Assembly (NCBI GenBank): GCA_900321595.1
Contig: ONWP01000069.1
Span: 1 to 14,742 of the forward strand
Reading direction: 5' to 3'
DNA: 14,742 bases
Source: an uncultured Eubacteriales bacterium
GTDB taxonomy: Bacteria; Bacillota; Clostridia; Oscillospirales; Acutalibacteraceae
Shown here: in pieces, positions 5,925 to 13,353 of the stretch
How positions within the stretch are numbered: position 1 is the first letter of the stretch
Layout: each line of letters starts with the position of its first letter
Notes under the pieces: generated by a model
What the model saw: only the letters and a program-made list of their open reading frames with translations
What the model was told of the DNA's origin: nothing
The model's database searches: none
Program-made: the position numbers and the translations under genes

Positions 5925-6872
5925 ATGTATCGAATCGGAGTGGATCTGGGCGGAACCAATATCGTTTCCGCCGTGATCGATGAAGGGTATAATATCATCG
6001 GAAAGGCGCGTGTCGCCACGAACGCGGACCGTCCTGCAAAGGCGATCTTCGAGGACATCGCCAAGACGGCTTTTGACGCGGTCAAGGCAGCGGATCTGAC
6101 GATGGACGACGTGGAGAGCATCGGCATCGGCACGCCCGGCTCCGTCAACAAGGAAAGCGGCGTCATCGAGTACGCGAACAATCTGAATTTTGACAAGGTT
6201 CCGGCCCGGGAGATGCTCAACGCGCTCACGGGGAAGGACAAGATCTACATCGACAACGACGCGAACTGCGCCGCGCTCGGCGAGGCTGTCGCGGGCGTGG
6301 GCAAGGGCGTCAGGGATCTGATCGCCATTACGCTGGGCACAGGCGTCGGCGCCGGGATCGTCGTGGGCGGCAAACTGCTGACCGGCTGCAATTACGCCGG
6401 CGCGGAGCTGGGACACACGGTCATCGTCTACGACGGCGAGCCGTGCACCTGCGGCCGCAAGGGCTGCTGGGAGGCGTATTCCTCCGCGACCGCGCTGATC
6501 GCGCAGAGCAAGCGCGCCATGCTGGCGGATCCCTACACGAAGATGTGGGATATCGCCGGCACCATCGACAACGTGGGCGGCAGAACCTCCTTTGACGCCA
6601 TGCGGCAGGGCGATCCGACGGCGACCGCCGTTGTCAAAAAGTATATGTCGTACCTGGCCTGCGGCGTGACGAATCTGGTCAACGCGTTCCAGCCGGAGAT
6701 CCTCTGCATCGGCGGCGGCATCGGCAATGAGGGCGAGTTCCTGCTGAAGCCGCTTCGCAGACTGGTCGCGGCGCAGCGCTATTCCATCCACGCGGAAAAA
6801 CAGACGCAGATCCTCCCGGCGAAGCTGGGCAACGACGCCGGTATCATCGGCGCGGCGATGCTGGACGAATGA
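5925..6872 (+). CDS. glcK: ROK-family glucokinase
   Basis: A 315-residue cytosolic sugar kinase of the ROK family, most likely phosphorylating glucose to glucose 6-phosphate with ATP. The phosphate-1 motif DLGGTN is at 7-12, the sugar-binding/catalytic DNDANCAALGE at 110-120 (Asp112 the likely base), LGTGVGAGIVVGG at 137-149, and the ROK signature with zinc site GAELGH (159-164) plus CTCGRKGCWE (174-183). IGGGIGNEGE forms the adenosine region. An AGGAGG site lies seven bases before the ATG, 14 bases after hprK. The absence of an N-terminal helix-turn-helix rules out a ROK repressor. Activity on another hexose or on N-acetylated amino sugars, which would fit the neighbouring murB, cannot be excluded by eye. 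Confidence 0.92.
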   Translation: MYRIGVDLGGTNIVSAVIDEGYNIIGKARVATNADRPAKAIFEDIAKTAFDAVKAADLTMDDVESIGIGTPGSVNKESGVIEYANNLNFDKVPAREMLNALTGKDKIYIDNDANCAALGEAVAGVGKGVRDLIAITLGTGVGAGIVVGGKLLTGCNYAGAELGHTVIVYDGEPCTCGRKGCWEAYSSATALIAQSKRAMLADPYTKMWDIAGTIDNVGGRTSFDAMRQGDPTATAVVKKYMSYLACGVTNLVNAFQPEILCIGGGIGNEGEFLLKPLRRLVAAQRYSIHAEKQTQILPAKLGNDAGIIGAAMLDE

Positions 6873-7801
6873 GTTCCTACGACCGAGCCGGGCTGGAGGC
6901 CCGGCTGACTGAAATCGGCGTTTCGTTTGACCGGGACGAGCCGATGAGCCGCCACTGCTCCTTCCGCACGGGCGGGAACGCCGATCTGTACGCGCGCCCC
7001 GCCGACGAAGGGCATCTGGTCGCGGCCGTGAAGGCCGTGCGCGAATTCGGCGCGCCTCTGTATGTGCTGGGGTGCGCGACAAACGTGCTCGTGCCCGACG
7101 AGGGGCTGCCGGGCGTCGTCGTCTCCACGACGGACGCGCTGTCGGAGCTCCGCCTGACCTACGGCGGGGTCTATTGCGGCGCGGGCGTGACGATGAACCG
7201 GCTCGCGGCGTTTTGTCTGGAAAACAGCCTGACCGGCATGGAGTTCTGCTACGGCATCCCCGGGTCGGTCGGCGGAGCCGTCTATATGAACGCGGGCGCC
7301 TACGGCGGCGAGATCCGCGACGTGATCACGTCCGCGGGCGCGATCGCGGGACCGGAATGCGGTATGTTTATCTATGCCGCGCCGCTGCTCGACCTCGGTT
7401 ATCGGCACAGCCGTTTTGAGGAACATCCCGACGAGGTCATCCTGAACGCCGTCTTTGCGCCGCAGCCGGGCGATCCCGAAGCCATCCGCGCGCGGATGGA
7501 CGAGCTGATGCAGAAGCGCAGGGACAAGCAGCCGCTCGATATGCCCAGCGCCGGCAGCACGTTCAAGCGGCCGGAAGGGCATTTCGCGGGCGCGCTGATC
7601 GAGCAGTGCGGCCTCAAGGGCTTTTCGGTGGGCGGCGCGATGGTCAGCCCCAAGCACGCGGGGTTCGTCGTCAACACAGGCGGCGCCACGTCCGCGGACG
7701 TGCTCTCGCTCATCCGCCTCGTACAGGAGCGCGTTCTGGCGCAAACGGGCGTCATGCTCGAGCCGGAGGTGCGTCTTCTTGCCCGGGAGGGGGCTGTCTG
7801 A
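6869..7801 (+). CDS. murB: UDP-N-acetylenolpyruvoylglucosamine reductase
   Basis: A 310-residue type II MurB, the FAD enzyme that uses NADPH to reduce UDP-GlcNAc-enolpyruvate to UDP-MurNAc in the cytosol. FAD-binding blocks are FRTGGNADLY (32-41), LGCATNVLVPDEG (67-79) and GIPGSVGGAVYMNAGAYGG (129-147). The substrate/catalytic block is YRHSRF (178-183), followed by KRRDKQPLDMPSAGSTFKRP (216-235) with Ser230 as proton donor, and LEPEVRLL (298-304) with catalytic Glu300. In the second block many MurB proteins read LG-GSN where this one reads GCATN, a small variation. The start overlaps the glcK stop (ATGA) and the stop overlaps the whiA start (TGATG), so all three are translationally coupled. 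Confidence 0.97.
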   Translation: MSSYDRAGLEARLTEIGVSFDRDEPMSRHCSFRTGGNADLYARPADEGHLVAAVKAVREFGAPLYVLGCATNVLVPDEGLPGVVVSTTDALSELRLTYGGVYCGAGVTMNRLAAFCLENSLTGMEFCYGIPGSVGGAVYMNAGAYGGEIRDVITSAGAIAGPECGMFIYAAPLLDLGYRHSRFEEHPDEVILNAVFAPQPGDPEAIRARMDELMQKRRDKQPLDMPSAGSTFKRPEGHFAGALIEQCGLKGFSVGGAMVSPKHAGFVVNTGGATSADVLSLIRLVQERVLAQTGVMLEPEVRLLAREGAV

Positions 7802-8694
7802 TGTCCTTTTCGGCGAATCTCAAACAGGAGCTGTGCGCGATCGAGGTCGAACGCGATTGCTGTCAGCGGGCCGAAAGCTACGGCATGCTGCTCTTCGGCC
7901 GTCATTTCAATAAATCGCGCATCGGTCTGCTGACGGATCATCCCTTCCTCGCCGAGCGCTACGCCGGGGATCTGTATCAGCTCGCCGGATTTCATCCGGA
8001 GGTGCTGACGGTGCCCTCGGGAAAGATCCGGGTCGACGTGACGGATCCGGACCGGGTGATGCAGGTTCTGCATGAGCTCGGCTACGCCGGGACGGAGGCT
8101 GTTTTCGGCTTCCTTGAGTCTGACCTCGAAAACGCATGCTGCGCGGCCGCGTTTTTGCGCGGCGTCTTTCTGGTCTGCGGCGTCATGAGCGATCCCGCGT
8201 CCGCCTACCATCTGGAGTTTTCCGTCGGCAGCCCGAAAAAAGCGCAGATCCTGCAGGAACGTCTGCGGGACGCCGGCTTTTCCTCCAAGACGAGCCAGCG
8301 AAAGGGCTCCGTCATCGTGTATATGAAAGTCGCGTCCGATCTGTTTGACTTCCTTGCGTACATCGGGGCGCAGCACTCCGCGCTGACGCTGGTCGACGAG
8401 GAGATGATCCGCAACGTGCGCAACAACGTCAATCGGAAGTTCAACTGTGAAAACGCGAATATGAAAAAGACCGCGAGATCCGCAGGCCGGCAGGTCGAGG
8501 CGATCCGCAGACTTCAGGCGGAGGGGCGTCTGCAGCGGCTGACGCAGGGCGAGCAGGAGCTCGCGCGGCTGCGTGTCGAAAACCCGGAGATGACCCTGCA
8601 GGAGCTGGGCGCGGCGCTGTCGCAGCCCATGTCCCGCGCGGGTGTGTATCACAGACTGAATAAGATCCTGAAAATGTCCGAAAGGGAGGATTGA
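7801..8694 (+). CDS. whiA: DNA-binding protein WhiA
   Basis: A 297-residue WhiA: an N-terminal degenerate LAGLIDADG homing-endonuclease fold (about 1-200; core CCAAAFLRGVFLVCGVMSD at 113-131) and a C-terminal helix-turn-helix (about 210-292; NRKFNCENANMKKT at 211-224, TLQELGAALSQPMSRAGVYH at 265-284). In B. subtilis it affects cell division and chromosome segregation; in actinomycetes it controls sporulation. The start at 7801 uses the last base of the murB stop, with GGGAGGG about 9 bases upstream. A longer in-frame reading begins inside murB and is not family sequence. In most Bacillota rapZ and yvcK precede whiA; here both are missing. Confidence 0.96.
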   Translation: MSFSANLKQELCAIEVERDCCQRAESYGMLLFGRHFNKSRIGLLTDHPFLAERYAGDLYQLAGFHPEVLTVPSGKIRVDVTDPDRVMQVLHELGYAGTEAVFGFLESDLENACCAAAFLRGVFLVCGVMSDPASAYHLEFSVGSPKKAQILQERLRDAGFSSKTSQRKGSVIVYMKVASDLFDFLAYIGAQHSALTLVDEEMIRNVRNNVNRKFNCENANMKKTARSAGRQVEAIRRLQAEGRLQRLTQGEQELARLRVENPEMTLQELGAALSQPMSRAGVYHRLNKILKMSERED

Positions 8695-8699
8695 TCGAC

Positions 8700-9881
8700 A
8701 TGGATGCAGTCACATCGAAAAAGCTGAGAACGCTGATCAACGTCGCGTATCTGGCGCTGTTTGTCGCCGCATTCTACGTCGTTACAAAGTATTTCCTAGG
8801 GACGCTGTTCCCGTTTATTCTGGCGCTCGCCGTGGCGGCGATGCTGCAGAGACCGAAGAGATTCCTGATCCGGCACAAGATTCCCAAGGGACCGGCGAGC
8901 GTGCTGCTCTCCCTGCTGGTGTATCTCGTTCTGATCGGCCTTGTCGTCCTCGGGAGCGCGTATCTCGTTGGGCAGATCCGATCCTTCATCACGTATTTTA
9001 CCGATCAGGTGACGGAGACCGCGACGCTCTTCGACGTCATCCGGAACAATATCGCCGGACTGGGACTGATGAAAAAGCTTCCCGAGACGGCCAGAAACGC
9101 GATCCTCGGCGCGCTGGATAACTTAAAAGGATCCTTCGCGTCCGGCGAAATGTTCAGCACTATCACAAATACGCTGGCGCGGTTCGCCAGTACGATCGGC
9201 GGCGCCGTTTCCGCTGTGCCGACCGTGCTGATCAGCTTCGTCGTGGGCATTGTCGCGACCTGCTTCATCACGATCGAGTATGATGAGATCAAGGCGTTCA
9301 TCCTGCGCCAGTTCCGCTCGCCGCGGGGACGTGAAAAGGCGATCCGCACGAAGCACCTGCTGACCTCGTCCTTCGGCAAGATGGTGCGCGCGTACGCGCT
9401 GATCATGCTGATCACGGGGACGGAGATCTCCATCGGACTGGGCGTGCTGAAGCTGCTGGGGATCTACGACGGTCAGATCCTGCTCGTCGCGGTCCTGACC
9501 GCGATCGTGGATATCATCCCCGTGCTGGGCACCGGCACCGTGCTGATCCCCTGGGCGGTCATCTCGTTCGTCTCCGGCAAGATCGGCCTCGGCATCGGAC
9601 TGCTGGTCATGTATGTGGTCATTCTTGTCATCCGGCAGATCCTTGAGCCGAAGCTCGTCGCCGGCCAGATCGGCATTTCGCCTGTCGTGACGATCATCTC
9701 CATGTTCGTCGGCGCGCGGTATTTCGGGATCATCGGATTCTTTACCGTCCCGCTGTCCGTCATCATGGTGAAGCTCCTCAACGACGAGGGGATCATCCAT
9801 ATCCTGGCGCGAAAGGAAGACGCGCCCCTTGAGGAAGCGCCGTTTGCCGAGAGCGAACAAACGCAAAACACAGCTGAATGA
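8700..9881 (+). CDS. AI-2E family transporter (YtvI-like membrane protein)
   Basis: A 393-residue membrane protein of the AI-2E/PerM family, with about seven to eight membrane segments: two near the N-terminus (about 12-50), one at about 67-90, a soluble loop at about 100-165, one at about 175-200, and a cluster from about 235 to 375. The family features IIPVLGTGTVLIPWAV and the late EPKLVAGQIGISPVVTIISMFVG region are clear. Members have been linked to autoinducer-2 export, Na+/H+ exchange or, in spore formers (YtvI), sporulation; the substrate here is unknown. The ATG at 8700 is preferred over an in-frame TTG at 8691 because the AGGGAGGA site lies nine bases before the ATG and abuts the TTG. 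It follows whiA by five bases and is the last gene of the operon. The acidic C-terminal tail is cytosolic by prediction. Confidence 0.9.
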   Translation: MDAVTSKKLRTLINVAYLALFVAAFYVVTKYFLGTLFPFILALAVAAMLQRPKRFLIRHKIPKGPASVLLSLLVYLVLIGLVVLGSAYLVGQIRSFITYFTDQVTETATLFDVIRNNIAGLGLMKKLPETARNAILGALDNLKGSFASGEMFSTITNTLARFASTIGGAVSAVPTVLISFVVGIVATCFITIEYDEIKAFILRQFRSPRGREKAIRTKHLLTSSFGKMVRAYALIMLITGTEISIGLGVLKLLGIYDGQILLVAVLTAIVDIIPVLGTGTVLIPWAVISFVSGKIGLGIGLLVMYVVILVIRQILEPKLVAGQIGISPVVTIISMFVGARYFGIIGFFTVPLSVIMVKLLNDEGIIHILARKEDAPLEEAPFAESEQTQNTAE

Positions 9882-9887
9882 CCCGCC

Positions 9888-9913
9888 GGGAGCCGCAAAA
9901 TACTGCGGCTCCC
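9888..9913 (+). other. Strong hairpin after the AI-2E gene, without a U run
   Basis: A perfect 10-base-pair stem, GGGAGCCGCA/TGCGGCTCCC (9888-9897 and 9904-9913), with a six-base loop, lies seven bases after the stop codon. No T run follows on either strand, so it is not a standard intrinsic terminator. It may still end or protect the operon mRNA. Confidence 0.6.
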
Positions 9914-9946
9914 GAAGTCATAACGATTCGACTTTCGCCGCATCGG

Positions 9947-9974
9947 TTGATTTTTCGCGTTTTCGGGATATAAT
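9947..9974 (+). promoter_or_regulatory. Promoter of the inositol operon
   Basis: TTGATT (9947-9952, 4 of 6) and a perfect TATAAT (9969-9974) are 16 bases apart. The expected start is near 9981, just before the AAAGGGAGGA ribosome binding site of the aldolase gene, giving a very short leader of about 16 bases. Confidence 0.7.
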
Positions 9975-9996
9975 GTATGCAAAGGGAGGAGTGCGT

Positions 9997-10833
9997 ATGT
10001 CTCTCGTAAAGATGAAGCCGCTGCTGGCGTGGGCGCAGGAAAACCGGTGCGCGGTCGGCGCGTTCAGCGTCGGCAATATGGAAATGGTCATCGGTGCCGT
10101 TCGCGCGGCGGAGGAAACGAACACGCCGATCATCCTGCAGATCGCCGAGAAGCGCATGAAGCAGTCGCCGCTGCGGCTGATGGCGCCGATGATGGTGTCC
10201 GCGGCGAAGGAGGCAGGCGTGCCGATCGCCGTCCATCTCGATCACGGCCTGACGCTCGAATGCATCGACGCGTGTCTGGATTACGGCTTTACATCCGTCA
10301 TGCTGGACGCGTCGCTGCTCCCGCTGGATGAGAATATCGCCCTGACGCGGCAGGTCGTCGCCAAGGCGCAGGCCTTCGGCGCGACGGTGGAATCCGAGCT
10401 GGGCGTGGTCGGCGGCAACGAGGGCGACACGGCCGAGCACCGGATCCTGTGCACCGATCCGGACGACGCGGAACGGTTCGTTCGGGAGACCGGCGTGGAC
10501 TGTCTGGCCGTCGCCATCGGCAACGCGCACGGCAACTATCCCGTTCTGCCGGAGCTGCGCTTCGACGTGCTCGAGGAGATCAACCGCCGCGTGGACGTTC
10601 CGCTGGTCCTGCACGGGGGCACCGGCATCACGGACGAGATGTTCCGCAGAGCCATCGGACTCGGCATCCGCAAGATCAATATCGCGACGGCAAGCTTTGA
10701 CGCGCTTGCAAAAGCGGCGAAAACATACACAGAAACGGTCGAAAAGCCCGATTATTTCACCCTGTCGCCCCGCATGGCCGACGCGGTGTACCGCAACGTC
10801 AGGCGGCACATTCAGGTTTTTAACTGCAAATAA
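9997..10833 (+). CDS. iolJ: Class II aldolase, probable 6-phospho-5-dehydro-2-deoxy-D-gluconate aldolase
   Basis: A 278-residue zinc-dependent class II aldolase. HLDHG (80-84) supplies the catalytic Asp82 and zinc ligand His83. VMLDAS (101-106), ESELG (132-136), GNAHGNY (175-181, zinc His178), LHGGTGI (205-211, zinc His206) and KINIAT (226-231) complete the active site. By sequence alone this could be fructose-bisphosphate or tagatose-bisphosphate aldolase. Being first in an operon with iolC, iolB and iolD points to IolJ, which splits 6-phospho-5-dehydro-2-deoxygluconate (DKGP) into dihydroxyacetone phosphate and malonate semialdehyde. The start at 9997 has GGGAGGA about six bases upstream; a longer in-frame reading would start inside the previous gene and cross the promoter. 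Confidence 0.88.
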   Translation: MSLVKMKPLLAWAQENRCAVGAFSVGNMEMVIGAVRAAEETNTPIILQIAEKRMKQSPLRLMAPMMVSAAKEAGVPIAVHLDHGLTLECIDACLDYGFTSVMLDASLLPLDENIALTRQVVAKAQAFGATVESELGVVGGNEGDTAEHRILCTDPDDAERFVRETGVDCLAVAIGNAHGNYPVLPELRFDVLEEINRRVDVPLVLHGGTGITDEMFRRAIGLGIRKINIATASFDALAKAAKTYTETVEKPDYFTLSPRMADAVYRNVRRHIQVFNCK

Positions 10834-10851
10834 GAAACGGAGGACAAAGGT

Positions 10852-11868
10852 ATGCAGTACATCACTTTTGACAGTTCCAAGGAGTACGACATCATTCCGC
10901 TGGGCAGAGTCGCGATCGACTTCAACCCCACGGATATGAATCGCCCGCTGGCCGAGAGCCACAACTTCAATAAGTACGTCGGCGGATCGCCCGCCAACAT
11001 CGCCGTCGGTATGGCGATGCTCGGCAAGAAGGTCGGCTTCATCGGCAGAGTTTCCGACGATCAGTTCGGCGATTACGTCACGGATTATTTTGCCTCGAAG
11101 GGGATCGACGTGTCCCACATCTCCCGCTGCAAAAACGGCGAAAACCTCGGTCTTACGTTCACGGAGATCAAGAGCCCCAAGGAGTCGAGCATCCTGATGT
11201 ACCGCGACGGCGTGGCGGATCTGATGCTGGACGTGGACGACATCGACGAAGAATACATCAAGAGCACGAAGTGCCTGCTGATCTCCGGCACGGCGCTGGC
11301 CGCGAGCCCCTCCCGCGAGGCGGCGCTCAAGGCCATGATGCTGGCGAAGAAGAACGGCGTGCCGCTGATCTTCGACATCGACTACCGCAGCTACACCTGG
11401 AAGAACATGGACGAGATCTCGATCTACTACTCCATGGTCGCCCGCAACGCGGATCTGATCCTGGGCTCCCGCGAGGAGTTCGACCTGACCGAGCGCATCG
11501 GCGGCGTGTGCGCCAGCGACGAGGAGAGCGCGAAGCTGTGGTTCTCCTATGGCGCGAAGATCGTCGTCATCAAGCACGGCAAGGAGGGCTCCACGGCCTA
11601 TACCTGCGACGGAAAGAGCTTCACCATCAAACCGTTCCCGGCAAACAAGCTCAAGGGCTTCGGCGGCGGCGACGGCTACGCGTCCAGCTTTATCCGCGCG
11701 CTCATCGACGGCTGCGATATGTATGAGGCGCTTGAGTTCGGCTCCGCCTCGGCTTCGATGCTGATCGCCGCGCACAGCTGCTCCGACGCCATGCCGACGC
11801 TGGAGGAAGTGACGAAGTTTATCGCGGACGCGAAGGCCGAGTATGGCGAGATGGTCGTCCGCGCGTGA
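10852..11868 (+). CDS. iolC: 5-dehydro-2-deoxygluconokinase
   Basis: A 338-residue PfkB/ribokinase-family kinase that phosphorylates 5-dehydro-2-deoxygluconate to DKGP, the substrate of the upstream aldolase. It shows the N-terminal GRVAIDFNP strand, the substrate-side signature GGSPANIAVGMAMLG (44-58), FDIDYRSYTW typical of IolC, and the C-terminal nucleotide/catalytic motif FGGGDGYASSF with catalytic Asp274. The usual motif is GAGDAF or GAGDGF, so the second Gly-for-Ala change is a mild variant with the catalytic Asp kept. CGGAGG lies about nine bases before the ATG, 18 bases after the aldolase stop. Its last 26 bases overlap the SanA-like gene. Confidence 0.95.
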   Translation: MQYITFDSSKEYDIIPLGRVAIDFNPTDMNRPLAESHNFNKYVGGSPANIAVGMAMLGKKVGFIGRVSDDQFGDYVTDYFASKGIDVSHISRCKNGENLGLTFTEIKSPKESSILMYRDGVADLMLDVDDIDEEYIKSTKCLLISGTALAASPSREAALKAMMLAKKNGVPLIFDIDYRSYTWKNMDEISIYYSMVARNADLILGSREEFDLTERIGGVCASDEESAKLWFSYGAKIVVIKHGKEGSTAYTCDGKSFTIKPFPANKLKGFGGGDGYASSFIRALIDGCDMYEALEFGSASASMLIAAHSCSDAMPTLEEVTKFIADAKAEYGEMVVRA

Positions 11869-12574
11869 CGGATCTCGCATTAAACGCTTCGTGCTGATCG
11901 CTCTGGCGGTTCTCATCTTTCTCGGGCTGGCCGGCGCAGGGTATGTGTTCGGTGTGAACGCGTACGTGAAGCGAAGCGCGCAGCCGCGCATCCGCACGCC
12001 GGAGACCGCGGGACATGATTACGACTGCGTCCTGGTGCTCGGCTGCGGACTCGACGGAGACAAACCGAGTCCGATGCTGCGCGACCGCGTCGAGACGGCC
12101 GTCGCGCTGTATAAAAGCGGCGTTTCGAAGAAGCTGCTGATGAGCGGCGATCACGGACGGGTCGAGCATGACGAGGTCAACGCAATGAAGGATCTCGCCA
12201 TATCGCTGGGCGTGCCGGGCAGAGACGTTTTCATGGATCACGCCGGGTTTTCCACCTACGATTCCATGTACCGCGCGAAATACATCTTCGGCGCGGAAAA
12301 GGTCCTGATCGTCACGCAGGAATATCACCTGTACCGGGCGATCTACATCGCCTCGCATCTGGGGCTTGACGCCGACGGCGTCGACGGGCAGATCGTCGCT
12401 TACGATGATTACACAAATCTGTATAACACCGTTCGCGAGATCCTGGCGCGCAATAAAGATTTTCTCAAGGTCATCGTCAGGCCGAAGTCCACATATACGG
12501 GCGAGCGGATCGACATCCGCGGAAACGGCGACGTGACCAACGACAGACCGAAGGAGGTTCCATCGAATGCTTGA
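11843..12574 (+). CDS. SanA/YdcF/ElyC-type DUF218 membrane-anchored protein
   Basis: A 243-residue protein with a short basic N-terminus, one membrane segment at about 14-38 and a DUF218 domain at about 60-215. Visible SanA-type blocks are CVLVLGCGL (62-70), PSPMLRDRVETA (75-86), KKLLMSGDHG (96-105), GFSTYDSMYRAK (135-146) and VTQEYHLYRAIYIA (157-170). The topology suggests a domain outside the cytoplasm. E. coli SanA and ElyC affect envelope barrier function and peptidoglycan-lipid carrier balance, but the biochemical activity of the family is not settled. It overlaps iolC by 26 bases and iolB by eight, so it is co-translated with inositol genes although it is not a known member of that pathway. 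Its ribosome binding site is weak (AAGG, about six bases before the ATG), which fits coupling to iolC. Confidence 0.9.
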   Translation: MARWSSARDGSRIKRFVLIALAVLIFLGLAGAGYVFGVNAYVKRSAQPRIRTPETAGHDYDCVLVLGCGLDGDKPSPMLRDRVETAVALYKSGVSKKLLMSGDHGRVEHDEVNAMKDLAISLGVPGRDVFMDHAGFSTYDSMYRAKYIFGAEKVLIVTQEYHLYRAIYIASHLGLDADGVDGQIVAYDDYTNLYNTVREILARNKDFLKVIVRPKSTYTGERIDIRGNGDVTNDRPKEVPSNA

Positions 12575-13340
12575 AAGACCCGCATTTGACAAGGACGGGA
12601 TCAAGGTCCTGTGTGAAATGAACGGCAAAAACGCGGACATGAACATGAATATCATCGTCCGTCTGGTGAAAAAGGGACAGACCGTCTCCGTGTGCGACGC
12701 GGACAACGAGACCGCCGTCCTGCTGACCCAGGGCGAGGTCGAATTCGCCTGGGGCGGCCGCAGGGAGACCGGAAAACGGGCGGATCCTTTTGAGAAGAAG
12801 CCCTACTGCCTGCACGTGTGCAAAGGGACGCCGTTCACCGTGACCGGCGTTGCCGCTGAAAGCGAGATCGTGATCCAGCAGACGAATAACGACCGGACGT
12901 TCGACGCGGTGTTCTACACGCCGGAGACCTGTCTGTATCAGGAATTCGGCAAGGATCAGTGGAACGGCGCCGGCTACCGCATCGTCTCGACCATGTTCGA
13001 CTACGACAACGCGCCGTATTCGAACCTGGTGATGGGCGAGGTCTTCAATCAGCCGGGCTGCTGGAGCAGCTACCCGCCGCACCATCATCCGCAGCCGGAG
13101 GTCTATTACTACCGCTTTGACAAGCCGCAGGGCTTCGGCGCCTGCTTCAACGGCGAGACGCCCTACAAGAGCACCGACGGCTCCTTCTGCACCATTCACA
13201 ACGGCGAGGATCACCAGCAGGTCACCGCGCCGGGCTACACCATGTACTACGTTTGGATGATCCGTCATATCGACGGGGATCCGTGGTATAAAACGACAAG
13301 ATTCGTCGGCCCCGAGCACGAGTGGCTGACAAAAGCGTAA
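12567..13340 (+). CDS. iolB: 5-deoxy-glucuronate isomerase
   Basis: A 257-residue bicupin enzyme converting 5-deoxy-D-glucuronate to 5-dehydro-2-deoxy-D-gluconate, the substrate of IolC, in the cytosol. The metal site is visible in YPPHHHPQPEVYYYRF (169-184; His172, His174 and Glu178 the likely ligands) and DHQQVTAPGYTMYYVWMIRH (215-234; His216 the fourth). Length fits the family (about 260-270). AAGGAGG lies nine bases before the ATG, inside the 3' end of the SanA-like gene, with an eight-base gene overlap. All metal ligands are kept, so it should be active. Confidence 0.96.
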   Translation: MLERPAFDKDGIKVLCEMNGKNADMNMNIIVRLVKKGQTVSVCDADNETAVLLTQGEVEFAWGGRRETGKRADPFEKKPYCLHVCKGTPFTVTGVAAESEIVIQQTNNDRTFDAVFYTPETCLYQEFGKDQWNGAGYRIVSTMFDYDNAPYSNLVMGEVFNQPGCWSSYPPHHHPQPEVYYYRFDKPQGFGACFNGETPYKSTDGSFCTIHNGEDHQQVTAPGYTMYYVWMIRHIDGDPWYKTTRFVGPEHEWLTKA

Positions 13341-13353
13341 AGGAGAGGTTATC

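Noticed and set aside
5892..7082. 396-codon antisense open frame opposite glcK and murB
   Set aside because: Arg/Ala/Asp-rich composition typical of shadow frames; the sense strand encodes intact ROK kinase and MurB.
7606..7800. N-terminal extension of WhiA into murB
   Set aside because: The extra 65 residues are a shadow of the murB C-terminus, while a family-typical WhiA start with a ribosome binding site lies at 7801.
8700..9881. Quorum-sensing (AI-2) function for the AI-2E family protein
   Set aside because: The family name is historical, members have varied proposed roles, and no luxS or lsr gene is present, so only the family is reported.
9829..9996. N-terminal extension of the class II aldolase
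   Set aside because: It would start inside the previous gene and cross the hairpin and promoter; the ATG at 9997 has a strong ribosome binding site and gives the normal family length.
9793..11997. 734-codon open frame antisense to the inositol genes
   Set aside because: Same pattern: no ribosome binding site, no recognisable domain, and it lies opposite strongly conserved iolJ and iolC.
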